A DNA stretch of 64,000 nucleotides from Lentibacillus jeotgali (GCF_000224785.1 NZ_AGAV01000005.1:496001-560000); one strand, 5' to 3'. Positions 44,546 through 54,493 are shown, counted from the first letter of the stretch. Notes: generated from the letters alone by a model not told the origin. Translations and numbers: made by a program.

Positions 44546-46218
44546 TGCTTGGGCGACGGATCAGACATACAAAACGGTACCGGCAGATTGTGAACGTGCT
44601 CGTCAAAAATGGCTTTAGTCATTTTCTTTTTCGGGCCGGCTTAATTGACCGCGGACTCGCAAGGGATGAGGAGTCAGATGAAATCAACACGAGTATGAAA
44701 AGTATTGGTAAACGGCTTCGACATGCGTTGCAAGAACTGGGCCCGACAGCCATAAAGCTTGGTCAGATTGCGAGCACGCGGTACGACACAATGCCTCGGG
44801 AAATTTCAGAAGAACTGGAAAAATTGCAGGATCATGCATCCGTTCTGGACTTTTTCCATATCCAGAATACAATCGAAACAGAAATGGATGACAATCTTGA
44901 AAATGTATTTGCCCATGTTGACCGTGAACCGATTGCAACGGCTTCAATCGGACAGGTGCATTCAGCTCGACTTTTGAGCGGGGAAGAGGTTGTGGTCAAG
45001 GTGCAGCGTCCGGGGCTCAAGCCTAAAATGGAAACGGACCTGGAAATCCTTCAAGGCATTGGCCATATGCTCGAGGAAAGGACAGCCTGGGCACAGCGTT
45101 ACCGGGTTTGCGACATCATTGAGGAATTATCCGAAACGCTTCGAAATGAACTGGATTACATAATGGAAGGGCGCAGCGGTGAACTGGTCGCTCAGCAATT
45201 TGAAACTGAGCCATTTGTCAAGTTCCCGGGGATATACTGGGAGCTGACAACGGAGAAGATTCTTACAATGGAAAGAATCGACGGTATCAAGATTTCAAAT
45301 AATGACGAGCTTGAAGAGGCAGGCTATGACCGGGAAATAATCGCCAAGCGTCTAGCGGATGCGATGTTGAAACAAATACTGGATAATGGTTTTTTCCATG
45401 CAGATCCGCATTCAGGCAATGTGCACGTTTTGCCGAACAATACGATTGCGTTTATGGATTTTGGCGAGACAGGACATGTCAGTAAAAATCTGAAGCAGCA
45501 TTTTGCTTCGATTATTGTTAATCTGCAGCAGGGTGATAGCAACGGTATGATCAAAACATTTTCCAGGATGGATCTGATTGACGAACGAACTAATATTGAA
45601 TCATTGAAGCGAGACTTGGAAAAACTCCATCAGCAATATGAAAATGTTAAGCTGAGAGACCTCAGTCTTGGACGGATTATCATCGGAATATTTAATGTCG
45701 TTTATCATCACTATATCCGGATTCCTACTGAAATGGTCATCATAAGCAAAACTATCCTGATCCTTGAAGGTGTACTCGGTAGACTTGACCCGGAATTCAG
45801 TTTGTCACGTGCAGCCGAGCCGTTTGCACGAAAATTGATGCTCAAACGCTATCATCCAATTGAGATTCTTCGTAATTCATGGCGGGAGATCGGGGAAAAC
45901 ATCGATATTTTGACCGATTTACCCCAGGATGTTAAAGACGTCATGTCCGTTCTGAAAAAAGGCAGAGTCGGACTTGATATAAATGTCAAGCACGTCAACG
46001 AGGTCATGCGGCGTCTGGACAAAATCAGCAACAGAATCGCATTTAGTATCCTAATGCTTGCGTTCAGTATTATCATGGCCGGGCTGATTGTCGGATTGGC
46101 GCTTGTCGGGCAGAGCACTGTCATATGGGAGCTGCCAATCATCGAAATTGGTGCCACCATTGCTTTACTGATGTTTATTCTGATGGTATTCATCATCATA
46201 CGCTCCAACCGAATGTAG
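44545..46218 (+). CDS. ABC1/UbiB-family atypical kinase-like protein
   Basis: 557 residues. The KxGQ motif (AIKLGQIASTRYD, about residues 71-83), the Ala-rich loop EPIATASIGQVHSARL (about 129-144), HADPHSGNVHVL (catalytic-loop equivalent) and MDFGETG (metal site) define the family. Two membrane helices end the protein (about 495-517, 527-550). Relatives (UbiB, Coq8) support isoprenoid quinone or lipid handling through ATPase activity; the Bacillus target is not known. GGGGGTGAC precedes the ATG. Confidence 0.92.
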   Translation: MLGRRIRHTKRYRQIVNVLVKNGFSHFLFRAGLIDRGLARDEESDEINTSMKSIGKRLRHALQELGPTAIKLGQIASTRYDTMPREISEELEKLQDHASVLDFFHIQNTIETEMDDNLENVFAHVDREPIATASIGQVHSARLLSGEEVVVKVQRPGLKPKMETDLEILQGIGHMLEERTAWAQRYRVCDIIEELSETLRNELDYIMEGRSGELVAQQFETEPFVKFPGIYWELTTEKILTMERIDGIKISNNDELEEAGYDREIIAKRLADAMLKQILDNGFFHADPHSGNVHVLPNNTIAFMDFGETGHVSKNLKQHFASIIVNLQQGDSNGMIKTFSRMDLIDERTNIESLKRDLEKLHQQYENVKLRDLSLGRIIIGIFNVVYHHYIRIPTEMVIISKTILILEGVLGRLDPEFSLSRAAEPFARKLMLKRYHPIEILRNSWREIGENIDILTDLPQDVKDVMSVLKKGRVGLDINVKHVNEVMRRLDKISNRIAFSILMLAFSIIMAGLIVGLALVGQSTVIWELPIIEIGATIALLMFILMVFIIIRSNRM

Positions 46219-46295
46219 TGACGGAAATGTTTATTGGCCTCCAATAACGGCAATAGCAATAGTACGTGATTTTTTGATGAAGGAGTCGATTTGAG

Positions 46296-46940
46296 ATGAA
46301 AGTACTTGTAGCAGGCGCGAATGGACATACTGGTCGTTTACTCATAAAATTTTTGAATGAAGATGGTCATGAGCCATATGGAATGGTCCGTAAAGAGGAA
46401 CAAAAACAAGGTATAGAAGAATTGGGCGGTACTCCGGTTCTGGCAGATTTGGAACGTGACGTCGGCCATGCGGTAAAAGCAATGGACGCCGTTATCTTTG
46501 CTGCAGGTTCCGGCAGCAGTACCGGGCCAGAAAAAACAACAGATGTCGACCGCGATGGCGCTATCAATTTAATCAAAGCCACTGAAAATTTAGGGATTAA
46601 GAAATTCGTCATGTTAAGTAGTATAGGTGCAGGCCGCGATGTAGAAAAAATGGCTCAGGATAATGAACGCATGAAGCATTATCTGCAAATGAAAAAAGAA
46701 GCTGATGAATACCTGATGAGCACTGAGCTGGATTATACAATTGTGCGCCCAGGCGGTCTTACACACGATCCCGGCACAAGCAAGATTAAAGTAGGAAACA
46801 AAGTGGAATTTGCTAATATTCCGCGTGCGGACGTAGCCAAAACAATGATTGCAGCCATCCAGGAGCCAAATGCATTCCATAAAGCATTCGAAATGGTTTC
46901 CGGAGACATGCAAATCGAGGAAGCTTTGAAACGTTTATAA
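46296..46940 (+). CDS. NAD(P)-binding SDR-type protein, YhfK-like
   Basis: 214 residues of the atypical short-chain dehydrogenase/NmrA group. Rossmann motif VAGANGHTGRLLIKFL at the N-terminus; active-site region MLSSIGAGRD and VRPGGLTHDPGT. Similar in size and motifs to YhfK/YwnB of Bacillus. Substrate unknown. Ends at a GC-rich hairpin. Confidence 0.88.
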   Translation: MKVLVAGANGHTGRLLIKFLNEDGHEPYGMVRKEEQKQGIEELGGTPVLADLERDVGHAVKAMDAVIFAAGSGSSTGPEKTTDVDRDGAINLIKATENLGIKKFVMLSSIGAGRDVEKMAQDNERMKHYLQMKKEADEYLMSTELDYTIVRPGGLTHDPGTSKIKVGNKVEFANIPRADVAKTMIAAIQEPNAFHKAFEMVSGDMQIEEALKRL

Positions 46941-46961
46941 ATTTATCCCCATCAGAACGAT

Positions 46962-46995
46962 TCCCGGGCGATTTAAAGCGCTCGGGGATTTTTTT
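46962..46995 (+). terminator. Terminator
   Basis: CCCGGGCG pairs with CGCTCGGGG, followed by ATTTTTTTAT. Confidence 0.85.
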
Positions 46996-47058
46996 ATCTC
47001 TGTACTTAGAAACAATAGTGGAACATGAGCAGAAGAAGAGGAACATCAGCTAACAAAT

Positions 47059-47089
47059 GAACCGGTGCCCGCGATGTGGACACCGGTTC
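47059..47089. terminator. Hairpin downstream of the subtilase gene
   Basis: GAACCGGTG pairs with CACCGGTTC; on the minus strand it lies just after the protease stop and is followed by ATTTGTT. Confidence 0.6.
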
Positions 47090-47094
47090 TTATT

Positions 47095-50000
47095 CTAGTT
47101 TCTTGGTCCTTTCCCATTGCTTTCATTTCCGTTATTGCCTTTGAATTTACCATTGGCTTTTCCTTGTGGCCCCATGACCACATCCTCGGTGACATTTCCG
47201 GCGTTGTCAGTGGCTGTAATGGTTACGACCTGACTCGGATGGATACCGTCCAGCTCCAGTTCGGTTTCCTCCGTCATGACGATCGGATCCTGTCTATCAA
47301 CCTGAACTTCCCATTCGGCAACGCCATTCTCATCAGACACTGCCAAATCAACTTCGCGCTGTCCGCGGTTGATATTAGCATCTACCTCGGGTCCGGCCGT
47401 ATCAACAGTGATTGGCAGTTTAATAGATTGCTGCTCTGCACCGTCAAAGTTGATGACCCCTTCAGCCTGCAAGAAATACTGACCATCCGGGGCAGGTTCA
47501 TCCTCGATGGTGCCATCCCATGTGCGTTCCGGATCAAGCGAGTAGGTTGGCACCAGCCCACCGTCATAATAGTTTTTCCGTACGTAGTCTTCTTCGGTCA
47601 GTGTTTCGACAACATGACCGTCAGCATCGAGTACATTGAAACTGACTTCCTTGGCGTTTCTCAGGAAGGAAACAACGAGCAATGCGCTGTCAAGCTCGTC
47701 ATCGCCATTTGGCGAGATGACCGCCTCTCCCTCAAAGAATCCATACTCGCCATCACTAAGTTCTGTTGCAATACCGGTCATGCCATAATAAGATGATTCA
47801 TCTGCCGAATCAAAGATTGGCGCGTCATCCCATTCACCCTTAAAGCCAACATACGGAACACTCAGTGTTGGATTCGTATCAGTTGGATCAGTCAATGTTA
47901 CGAATCCTTCGAGCCAATATCCGTTTGTGAACGTGGATTTCAGGTCCTTATCAAATTCACTGACGTTGATCGTGACTTCAAATGTCGTTTTGCCGTTGGC
48001 AGGGACTTCGATTGTGTTATTGTCCACTGATGCAGCACCGTCAAGCTCTTGTGCAGGGAATTGGTTCGGGGCTGTCACAAGAACGCCGCCACCATTAGCA
48101 GGTGTATCAGTCTGGGCATTGGCCTCAACGTCATATGTCACCGCTTCATCTGTAAAATTTTCCGCTGTCAATTCAAAGCTGACAGTATTGCTGGTTACTT
48201 CTCTCAACGCTACTTTTGCTTCACCTGTGTCGGAATTGGATACAGCAACAGGCGTTGACAGAGCGGCGTGCAGCTGCATGACCCCGGTACCCTGACGGCG
48301 AGGTGAAACAGGTGCACCCTGAAAGTCTACGGTCTCACTCGTATTCATCATCAGTTTCTTAGCCAGATTGACACGGTTAGCACCTTCATAGCCAAATTCC
48401 TGATCAATCCGTTCCAGTACTAATGCACCACCACCTGATACATGCGGGGCTGCCATCGATGTACCACTCTTAATGCCATATTCGCCATTGTTGAGCGTGG
48501 AATAGATTTGGCCGCCCGGTGCTGTAATCTCCGGTTTAAAATCAAGGTTAGGTGTTAACCCCCACGATGTGAAAGCACTCATTTTTCCTGCTTCAGGATT
48601 TACAATTGACGTTTTGTCCCCATGGAAGGCAACTGTCGGATTGTCACCGTTGGCAAGAGCCTCAGCAAGCTGTTCCCCATCCGTTTTCGACAAGGAAAGC
48701 TGTGGAATCTCAATCGTCGGGTCAGATGCCATATTGATCATTCCGTCTGTGTTGTTGTAAACAAGCACACCAGCTGCACCGGCGTTTTGTGCATTCAGCG
48801 CTTTATCGACAAAGGACAATTCACCGCGCTGTACTAGGGCAAATTTCCCTTCCAGATCTTTTCCTTCATAATCTTCCGGATAACCCAGCCCTGCATCGAC
48901 TAATCCAAATGAACTGCCGTCAGCAGGCGGGTCTGTCTCACTGGCTGACAGGAATCCGAACGTTCCGGTTTCACCATCGATAGTGTATTCAAGTGCATCA
49001 ACTTTCATCAGGCTGTTTTCATACGATGCCACTTGCAGCGAGTCATCAGCGACCCCAGGTGACCCGGTGACACCGTAATCCGGGTTAGAGGCGTATGGGT
49101 AAAAAAACCCTTCTCCAAACTTGTTGGAGTTGCCGGCAGAAATCGACATTAACACACCATTATCAACAGCGCGTGTGACAGCCTGCTGCTCGGGGGCTTT
49201 ATCGTTTACAAATCCGGCAGGGGACCCCAGGCTCATGTTCAGCACGTCAGCACCTAGTTTAATCGCATCATCAATCGCTTTTATGTAAACATCTCCGTAA
49301 GTTGACTGGGATTCCGGATCATTGCCAAAAACTTTCAGGTTTAATAGCTGTGCTTCCGGAGCGATACCCAAAATGCCGTTATTGGATTCATCCCCGTTTG
49401 CACCAACTGATCCGGCCACGTGAGTACCATGGGATGATGCACCTGGAAAGTCATCCGTGTACTCATGGTTTTCATCCATATAGTTATAACCATATGGCAC
49501 TTTTTCTGTGTAATAGCGCCCGGGAAGATTTTCTTCTGCAATCGTTTCATTAACGTCATCTTCGGTCAGCTTTACATCGGTATCGCCTGAGAGCATCATA
49601 TCCTGGTGTTCGTGGTCAATACCTGTGTCGATCACACCGACAACCATGCCTTCCCCTTTAAAACCATAGTCACGCCACGCCTGCTGCGCTTCAACCAGCT
49701 TTTTACTGTTTACCATATCAGGTTCAGCAATCGGCTGTTCATATTCATTGGCGATCGTCACTTCTTTGACGTTCGGGATCTTCTCAATGGTTTCAAAATC
49801 TTTGTATTGCACTTCGACACTGAAACCATTCATGACCGCGTTAAATTCCTGAATCGGCTTGGCGTTGACATCTTTGCCTTTCATAGCCTTTTTGACGCCT
49901 TTTTTCTTAGCCTTTGCTTCGTTCAGAAACTGCTTCTTTTCCGAGACGCTCAAGCTGCCAAACTTAACGCCTTTTTCAGTTGCCTTTTCGATTGGGGCTT

Positions 50001-50181
50001 CACCTTCAACTTCAACAATCGCGCGCACCTCTTCTTCTGGGGCGATTGTCGGCTCCAAATCTTCAGCTTTCAGGTTGTTCCGCTGCAGTTCCGGCTTCGA
50101 CGCCAAATCGCCCGATGCAAAGGCCACTTGACTAAACGCCATTAAAAAAATAACAAGCATTACTCCAATACGCTTAAGCAT
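47095..50181 (-). CDS. Secreted subtilisin-like serine protease with PA domain
   Basis: 1028 residues from the ATG at 50181 (GAGGGGGAAG upstream). Signal peptide (MLKRIGVMLVIFLMAFSQVAFASG), an inhibitor I9 prodomain (about 50-145), then the peptidase S8 domain with Asp185 (VIDTGID), His251 (SSHGTHVAG) and Ser575 (KSGTSMAAPHVSG). A PA domain is inserted at about 385-530 (FALVQRGELSFVDKALNAQNAGAAGVLVYNN). Fn3-like and Ig-like regions follow, and the tail is Gly/Asn/Lys-rich. This is the Vpr-type layout, but longer than B. subtilis Vpr (about 800). Acidic overall, as expected in a halophile. Role: extracellular protein degradation. Confidence 0.94.
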   Translation of the reverse strand: MLKRIGVMLVIFLMAFSQVAFASGDLASKPELQRNNLKAEDLEPTIAPEEEVRAIVEVEGEAPIEKATEKGVKFGSLSVSEKKQFLNEAKAKKKGVKKAMKGKDVNAKPIQEFNAVMNGFSVEVQYKDFETIEKIPNVKEVTIANEYEQPIAEPDMVNSKKLVEAQQAWRDYGFKGEGMVVGVIDTGIDHEHQDMMLSGDTDVKLTEDDVNETIAEENLPGRYYTEKVPYGYNYMDENHEYTDDFPGASSHGTHVAGSVGANGDESNNGILGIAPEAQLLNLKVFGNDPESQSTYGDVYIKAIDDAIKLGADVLNMSLGSPAGFVNDKAPEQQAVTRAVDNGVLMSISAGNSNKFGEGFFYPYASNPDYGVTGSPGVADDSLQVASYENSLMKVDALEYTIDGETGTFGFLSASETDPPADGSSFGLVDAGLGYPEDYEGKDLEGKFALVQRGELSFVDKALNAQNAGAAGVLVYNNTDGMINMASDPTIEIPQLSLSKTDGEQLAEALANGDNPTVAFHGDKTSIVNPEAGKMSAFTSWGLTPNLDFKPEITAPGGQIYSTLNNGEYGIKSGTSMAAPHVSGGGALVLERIDQEFGYEGANRVNLAKKLMMNTSETVDFQGAPVSPRRQGTGVMQLHAALSTPVAVSNSDTGEAKVALREVTSNTVSFELTAENFTDEAVTYDVEANAQTDTPANGGGVLVTAPNQFPAQELDGAASVDNNTIEVPANGKTTFEVTINVSEFDKDLKSTFTNGYWLEGFVTLTDPTDTNPTLSVPYVGFKGEWDDAPIFDSADESSYYGMTGIATELSDGEYGFFEGEAVISPNGDDELDSALLVVSFLRNAKEVSFNVLDADGHVVETLTEEDYVRKNYYDGGLVPTYSLDPERTWDGTIEDEPAPDGQYFLQAEGVINFDGAEQQSIKLPITVDTAGPEVDANINRGQREVDLAVSDENGVAEWEVQVDRQDPIVMTEETELELDGIHPSQVVTITATDNAGNVTEDVVMGPQGKANGKFKGNNGNESNGKGPRN

Positions 50182-50470
50182 GTGCTTCCCCCTCATGTAT
50201 TATTTTGTTTTGGCATCAAACGATCCAATTCGCCCCTTTCTGTCAAATTTCTATGCCTAAACACTAATTATGATAGAGAATTCCAAAAATTTACACAAGG
50301 GTAAAAAGCAATGGGTATTAAGACCTATTATCTGTAAATAACAGTTTTCCTGGACGGGTTAGCTTTGATATTTGCTGGAATCTCTGGCGGACAATATTAA
50401 ATTGCTTTTTGATATAATGACATAATCTAGTAGATTTTGTTTTACATATATCTGTACTTATCGGGAGAGA

Positions 50471-51688
50471 ATGATTTTGGCACAAAATAGACAAGCAATG
50501 CAGAAACATAATAATATATCTCGCTGGGGTCTGTTGATTGGAATCCTGGTAATAGCTGCTAATTTGCGGGCGCCTTTAACCTCGGTAGGGTCACTGCTGT
50601 CCGCTATCCGTGAAGATTTGCAAATAAGCAGCACCCTCGCTGGAAGCCTTACAACCTTGCCGTTGCTCGCCTTTTTTGCCGTATCGCCATTTGCATCCAC
50701 CATTGCAAATCGCGTTGGCATGGAATGGACGCTTTTTTACTCATTTATTTTATTAACCATTGGGCTGATCGTTCGTCCTTTATCTGGCATAACGTTATTG
50801 ATATCAGGGACGATTATTGTTGGGGTGGCAATCGCATTTGGAAATGTGCTGTTGCCTGGTTTGATAAAAATGAAATTTCCAATGAAAATTGGGCTACTCA
50901 CTGGTTTATATGCGGTATTTATGAATATTTTTGGTGCGCTGGCTTCGGGGTTAAGTTTACCAGTGTCACGAATTTCCGGATTTGGATGGCAGGGCTCATT
51001 AGCATCCTGGGCGATATTGTCGATTGTTGCGTTAATGGTTTGGTTTCCGCAACTTAAGAAGAAAGCAGATTCACTGAAAAGTACAGACTCGAAACAAGCT
51101 GCAAATAATAAGCTTTGGAAATCATCTTTGGCATGGAATATCACCGTGTATATGGGAACACAATCAATGATCTTTTTCACAATGATTTCATGGCTGCCGG
51201 ATATACTGACAAACAGTGGCTATTCATCGAATATGGCTGGGTGGATGCTTTCGCTCATGCAGCTGGCTTTCATTCCATTCACATTTATCACCCCGCTTAT
51301 CGCTGAAAGAATGGCAGATCAAAGATTGTTGACTGCTATTACTGGAATATTGGTTCTAATCGGCTCCGGCGGACTTATGACCGGAAGTGCAGTCATGATC
51401 ACCATAGCCGTTATATGTATCGGTGGAGCCTGTGGTGCGGCGTTCAGCTTATCGATGATGTTTTTTAGCTTACGGTCAAATGATGGGCACGAAGCATCCA
51501 GAGTATCCGGTATGGCCCAGTCACTCGGCTATTTAATTGCAGCGGCCGGGCCGATATTATTAGGCTTTATATATGATATAACAGCCAATTGGACTCTTCC
51601 GATTGCAATCGTGGGAATGGTCGGTTTTATTTTAATTGTGACAGGAGTGAAGTCTGGGGCGGATAGGAAGATAGTGAGTACCGAATGA
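50471..51688 (+). CDS. MFS transporter, CynX/NimT (YycB-like) group
   Basis: 405 residues with 12 hydrophobic segments. The opening ISRWGLLIGILVIAANLRAPLTSVGSLLSAIREDL is typical of the CynX/NimT/YycB group, linked to cyanate, nitroimidazole or amino acid-like export. CGGGAGAGA precedes the ATG; a second ATG at 50498 is possible. Substrate unknown. TATAAT at 50413-50418 may be the promoter -10. Confidence 0.9.
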   Translation: MILAQNRQAMQKHNNISRWGLLIGILVIAANLRAPLTSVGSLLSAIREDLQISSTLAGSLTTLPLLAFFAVSPFASTIANRVGMEWTLFYSFILLTIGLIVRPLSGITLLISGTIIVGVAIAFGNVLLPGLIKMKFPMKIGLLTGLYAVFMNIFGALASGLSLPVSRISGFGWQGSLASWAILSIVALMVWFPQLKKKADSLKSTDSKQAANNKLWKSSLAWNITVYMGTQSMIFFTMISWLPDILTNSGYSSNMAGWMLSLMQLAFIPFTFITPLIAERMADQRLLTAITGILVLIGSGGLMTGSAVMITIAVICIGGACGAAFSLSMMFFSLRSNDGHEASRVSGMAQSLGYLIAAAGPILLGFIYDITANWTLPIAIVGMVGFILIVTGVKSGADRKIVSTE

Positions 51689-51730
51689 GTAGGGGAGATC
51701 CAGGCCAAACTATGCACGGAGGTGTTTGAA

Positions 51731-51880
51731 ATGGCTAAAGACAAAAAGAGAAAAGACCTTGTCAGTGATGAGCAGGCAGTACGGAAGGATCTTACACGAA
51801 AATACGATCATGAATTTGCCAATGAGCCGTTGACTGAAACGGAAAAGGCAAATAATAAGAAAACAAAAAAACGGCAGTAA
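51731..51880 (+). CDS. Small basic protein of 49 residues
   Basis: The product begins MAKDKKRKDLVSDEQAVRKD and ends KKTKKRQ; it is hydrophilic and Lys-rich with no hydrophobic part. ACGGAGGTG lies 6 bases before the ATG, a strong ribosome site. It follows the MFS gene by 42 bp and may share its transcript. Small basic proteins of this kind are common in spore formers, but I do not recognise the family. Confidence 0.65.
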   Translation: MAKDKKRKDLVSDEQAVRKDLTRKYDHEFANEPLTETEKANNKKTKKRQ

Positions 51881-51999
51881 GTAGTCATTAAGAGGAGTGG
51901 TTTGGCCATTCCTCTTTATTTGACGAGTTAATCCCCTTTTTTGCCCTCTCATTTAGAAGCATTCTTGATTCATGGCATTTCTGACTCAAGTGAAGAAAA

Positions 52000-52028
52000 G
52001 TGACAAATTTTGCAGCATTATGTATAAT
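52000..52028 (+). promoter_or_regulatory. Promoter of the cobalamin operon
   Basis: GTGACA, 17 bp, TATAAT, ending 27 bp before the riboswitch. Confidence 0.7.
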
Positions 52029-52054
52029 TGGGTTCAGCGAATAACTTAATAGTT

Positions 52055-52222
52055 TGGGTACAGGTGATTTCAATTTGTGAAATCTTAAAAGGGAAGCTGC
52101 TGAAAATCCAGCGCGGTCCCGCCACTGTAATTGCGAGCTAGCTGTGACAACCACTGTACATGTGAATGTATGGGAAGGTGCGGCAAGTGATGACCATAAG
52201 CCAGGAGACCTGCCTGTTGCCT
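52055..52222 (+). promoter_or_regulatory. Cobalamin (AdoCbl) riboswitch
   Basis: The conserved blocks are in order: GGGTACAGGTG, AAAAGGGAAGCTG, the B12 box region GCCACTGTAATTGCGAGC, GTGATGACC, AAGCCAGGAGACCTGCC. It precedes btuF, so uptake and salvage genes should be shut off when adenosylcobalamin is plentiful. A hairpin with T-run (52297) provides the off state. Confidence 0.95.
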
Positions 52223-52296
52223 ATTGTGCACCAATGCCTACGGGGAATAGGAGGGGTGTAAAGGGACAGGTTTATAGTGCTGCTCTTTTACATGGT

Positions 52297-52327
52297 CATC
52301 TTCATTTCTCGTGAAGATGTTTTTTTA
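52297..52327 (+). terminator. Riboswitch-controlled terminator
   Basis: CATCTTC pairs with GAAGATG, followed by eight T, between the riboswitch and btuF. Confidence 0.75.
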
Positions 52328-52330
52328 TTT

Positions 52331-52420
52331 TGGCAGTTAAGAAAGTATAAATACTTCCTTACTGCATAAGGGCAACTAAGGCTTTCGCCATAAAAGCTTG
52401 GCGATAAGCCAAGTTTTCTA
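52331..52420 (+). repeat. Inverted-repeat element before btuF, copy 2
   Basis: TTTTGGCAGTTAAGAAAG, then ACTAAGGCTTTCGCCAT and AGCTTGGCGATAAGCCAAG followed by TTTTCTA. These blocks also occur at 16693-16794 before an amino acid permease gene. Confidence 0.5.
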
Positions 52421-52445
52421 ATACAGCATATAAGGGGGAATTAAC

Positions 52446-53432
52446 GTGAAAAAGGTTTTATCATTTATACTATTACTAATGGTTACACTGGGGCTTCTAG
52501 TCGGCTGTGGTTCCGGCAGTTCTGATGCAGGAAATGAGGCCGGGAGTACAGACGACAATGCAGAACAAACAGAAACGCAGGAATCAGCTTTTCCGTTAAC
52601 GGTAACTGATGCGTCAGATAATGAAATGACGATTGATGAGAAACCAGAGCGAATCGTTTCCTTAATTCCAAGTAATACCGAAATTGCGTTTGCACTCGGA
52701 TTGGGGGATGAAATCGTCGGTGTCTCTGATCATGATAATTATCCGGAAGAAGTTAAGGAAAAGAAGAGAGTAGGCGGTATGGAGCTGAATGTGGAAGTTA
52801 TTCTCAGCCTGGAGCCGGATCTTGTGCTTGCCCATGCTTCCGGTGCGCATAACTCTAAACAAGCATTACAACAGATCCGCGATGCTGGCATCAATGTATT
52901 TGTTGTACAGGATGCTCAGAGTATCGAAAGCACATACGAAGCTATTGAACAAATTGGCCACATTACGGGTACGGATGAAAAAGCGTCGGATATCGTCGGC
53001 AATATGAAAGAGGAATTTGCGGCACTAAGTGGAAAAACGGAGGCCATCAGTGATGACGACCGTAAATCTGTCTTTTTTGAAGTAGCGCCTGCACCGGAGA
53101 TGTTTACGGCGGGAAAAAATACATTTTTTGATGACCTCCTCCAGGTTATTAATGCAGGTAATGCAGCGAAAAAACAGGACGGTTGGGTTCAGATCGACCC
53201 TGAGGCCATTGTGGAACTTAACCCGGATGTCATCATAACGACGTATGGCGGTTATGTGGACAACCCGGTAGAACAAGTTAGGAATCGTGATGGCTGGGGG
53301 GACATGACGGCGATTGAAAAAGAGCAGGTTTATGATGTGCCGTCTGATATTGTAAGTCGTCCCGGGCCTCGGTTAGTAGAAGGCGCAAAGGAGATCGCTG
53401 AAGTTGTCTATCCGGAACTTTTTGAAGAATAA
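52446..53432 (+). CDS. btuF: Corrinoid-binding lipoprotein BtuF
   Basis: 328 residues. Lipoprotein signal with lipobox LLVGC (Cys 21), an acidic linker, then a type III periplasmic-binding-like domain (PERIVSLIPSNTEIAFALGLGDEIVGVSDHDNYPEE). Placed directly behind the cobalamin riboswitch and before btuC, so the ligand is very likely cobalamin or cobinamide rather than a siderophore. AAGGGGGAATTAAC precedes the ATG. Confidence 0.92.
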   Translation: MKKVLSFILLLMVTLGLLVGCGSGSSDAGNEAGSTDDNAEQTETQESAFPLTVTDASDNEMTIDEKPERIVSLIPSNTEIAFALGLGDEIVGVSDHDNYPEEVKEKKRVGGMELNVEVILSLEPDLVLAHASGAHNSKQALQQIRDAGINVFVVQDAQSIESTYEAIEQIGHITGTDEKASDIVGNMKEEFAALSGKTEAISDDDRKSVFFEVAPAPEMFTAGKNTFFDDLLQVINAGNAAKKQDGWVQIDPEAIVELNPDVIITTYGGYVDNPVEQVRNRDGWGDMTAIEKEQVYDVPSDIVSRPGPRLVEGAKEIAEVVYPELFEE

Positions 53433-54450
53433 TTATGTATTTGCCTATGTGCTGGCATTTGCGTTTTTACTTGTATCGATGCTAACGGGTATATCCGTTG
53501 GAAGTGTATCTGTTCCTGTATCAGATATTGTCAAGATTATTGGTGCACACGTTTTTCGCTTACCGATAGCTGATCAGGTCGATTCAACGAATATGAATAT
53601 TGTTTCGCAAATTCGACTGCCCAGAGTGCTGCTTGCCGGTCTTGTCGGGGCTTCTCTTGCGATTGCGGGAGCGGCTTTTCAGGGTTTGCTGCGAAATCCA
53701 TTGGCAGATCCGTATATTTTAGGAGTCTCTTCCGGTGCATCTGTTGGGGCAGTGGCAACATTATTTTTTAACATATCAATTCCTTTTCTGGGACTTTATA
53801 CGCTGCCGGCATTAAGTATAGCGGCTGCTTTAATAACCATTTTACTTGTGCTTTTTTTCGCTAGAAGAGTAGACCGGACGATGCGGGTGGAGACGATTAT
53901 TTTAACGGGTATTGTCTTCAGTTCTTTTCTGGGAGCTTTTATATCGTTAATTATTGCGTTAACGGGTGATCAGCTGCAGCAAATCATGGGGTGGCTGCTT
54001 GGCAGTGTATCGATGAGGGGATGGAGTCATATTGGAATTATTGTGCCGTTTTTTATCTTGGGGGCTTTGCTGCTGTTAGTGAACACCAGCGAGTTAAATG
54101 CGATGTCATTCGGAGAGGAACGGGCACAGTATCTCGGTGTTGATGTCGAAAAACGGAAATTGGTGATTCTTGTGGCCGGCTCAATCTTGACTGGGGCGGC
54201 AGTGGCCGTTTCGGGAGCAATCGGCTTTGTTGGGTTGGTCATTCCTCATTTAACAAGGCGGCTGTGGGGGCCGGACCATGTGCACCTGCTTCCTCTGTCC
54301 ATTTTAACCGGAGCCGGATTTTTAATGCTGACGGATCTTATATCACGAACGATTATATCGCCAAGGATTCTGCCGATTGGGGTCATCACGGCATTAATTG
54401 GCGCTCCGATATTTGCAATTATATTAATGAAACAGCGAAAAAGCACTTGA
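53422..54450 (+). CDS. btuC: Corrinoid ABC importer permease BtuC
   Basis: About 342 residues of the FecCD/BtuC family with ten membrane helices. Family sequences: RLPRVLLAGLVGASLAIAGAAFQGLLRNPLADPYILGVSSGASVGA and AVSGAIGFVGLVIPHLTRRLWGPDHVHLLP. The frame is open from 53404; the TTG at 53422 (product LKNNYVFAYVLAF) overlaps btuF by 11 bp and places the first helix properly. Part of the riboswitch operon. Confidence 0.92.
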   Translation: MKNNYVFAYVLAFAFLLVSMLTGISVGSVSVPVSDIVKIIGAHVFRLPIADQVDSTNMNIVSQIRLPRVLLAGLVGASLAIAGAAFQGLLRNPLADPYILGVSSGASVGAVATLFFNISIPFLGLYTLPALSIAAALITILLVLFFARRVDRTMRVETIILTGIVFSSFLGAFISLIIALTGDQLQQIMGWLLGSVSMRGWSHIGIIVPFFILGALLLLVNTSELNAMSFGEERAQYLGVDVEKRKLVILVAGSILTGAAVAVSGAIGFVGLVIPHLTRRLWGPDHVHLLPLSILTGAGFLMLTDLISRTIISPRILPIGVITALIGAPIFAIILMKQRKST

Positions 54451-54455
54451 ATTAG

Positions 54456-54493
54456 CGAGTTTTGCATCGAGTAACACGACGATGCAAAACTCG
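54456..54493. repeat. Hairpin after btuC
   Basis: CGAGTTTTGCATCG (54456-54469) pairs perfectly with 54480-54493. It leads straight into the tandem array. There is no T-run, so it may stabilise or pause the transcript rather than end it. Confidence 0.7.

Noticed and set aside
47065-47796. Plus-strand ORF of 243 residues opposite the 3' end of the subtilase gene
   Set aside because: No ribosome site, overlaps a terminator hairpin, and the opposite strand encodes a recognisable protease with signal peptide and catalytic triad.
49606-50145. Long plus-strand ORF opposite the subtilase prodomain
   Set aside because: A shadow frame of the protease gene with no ribosome site and biased composition.
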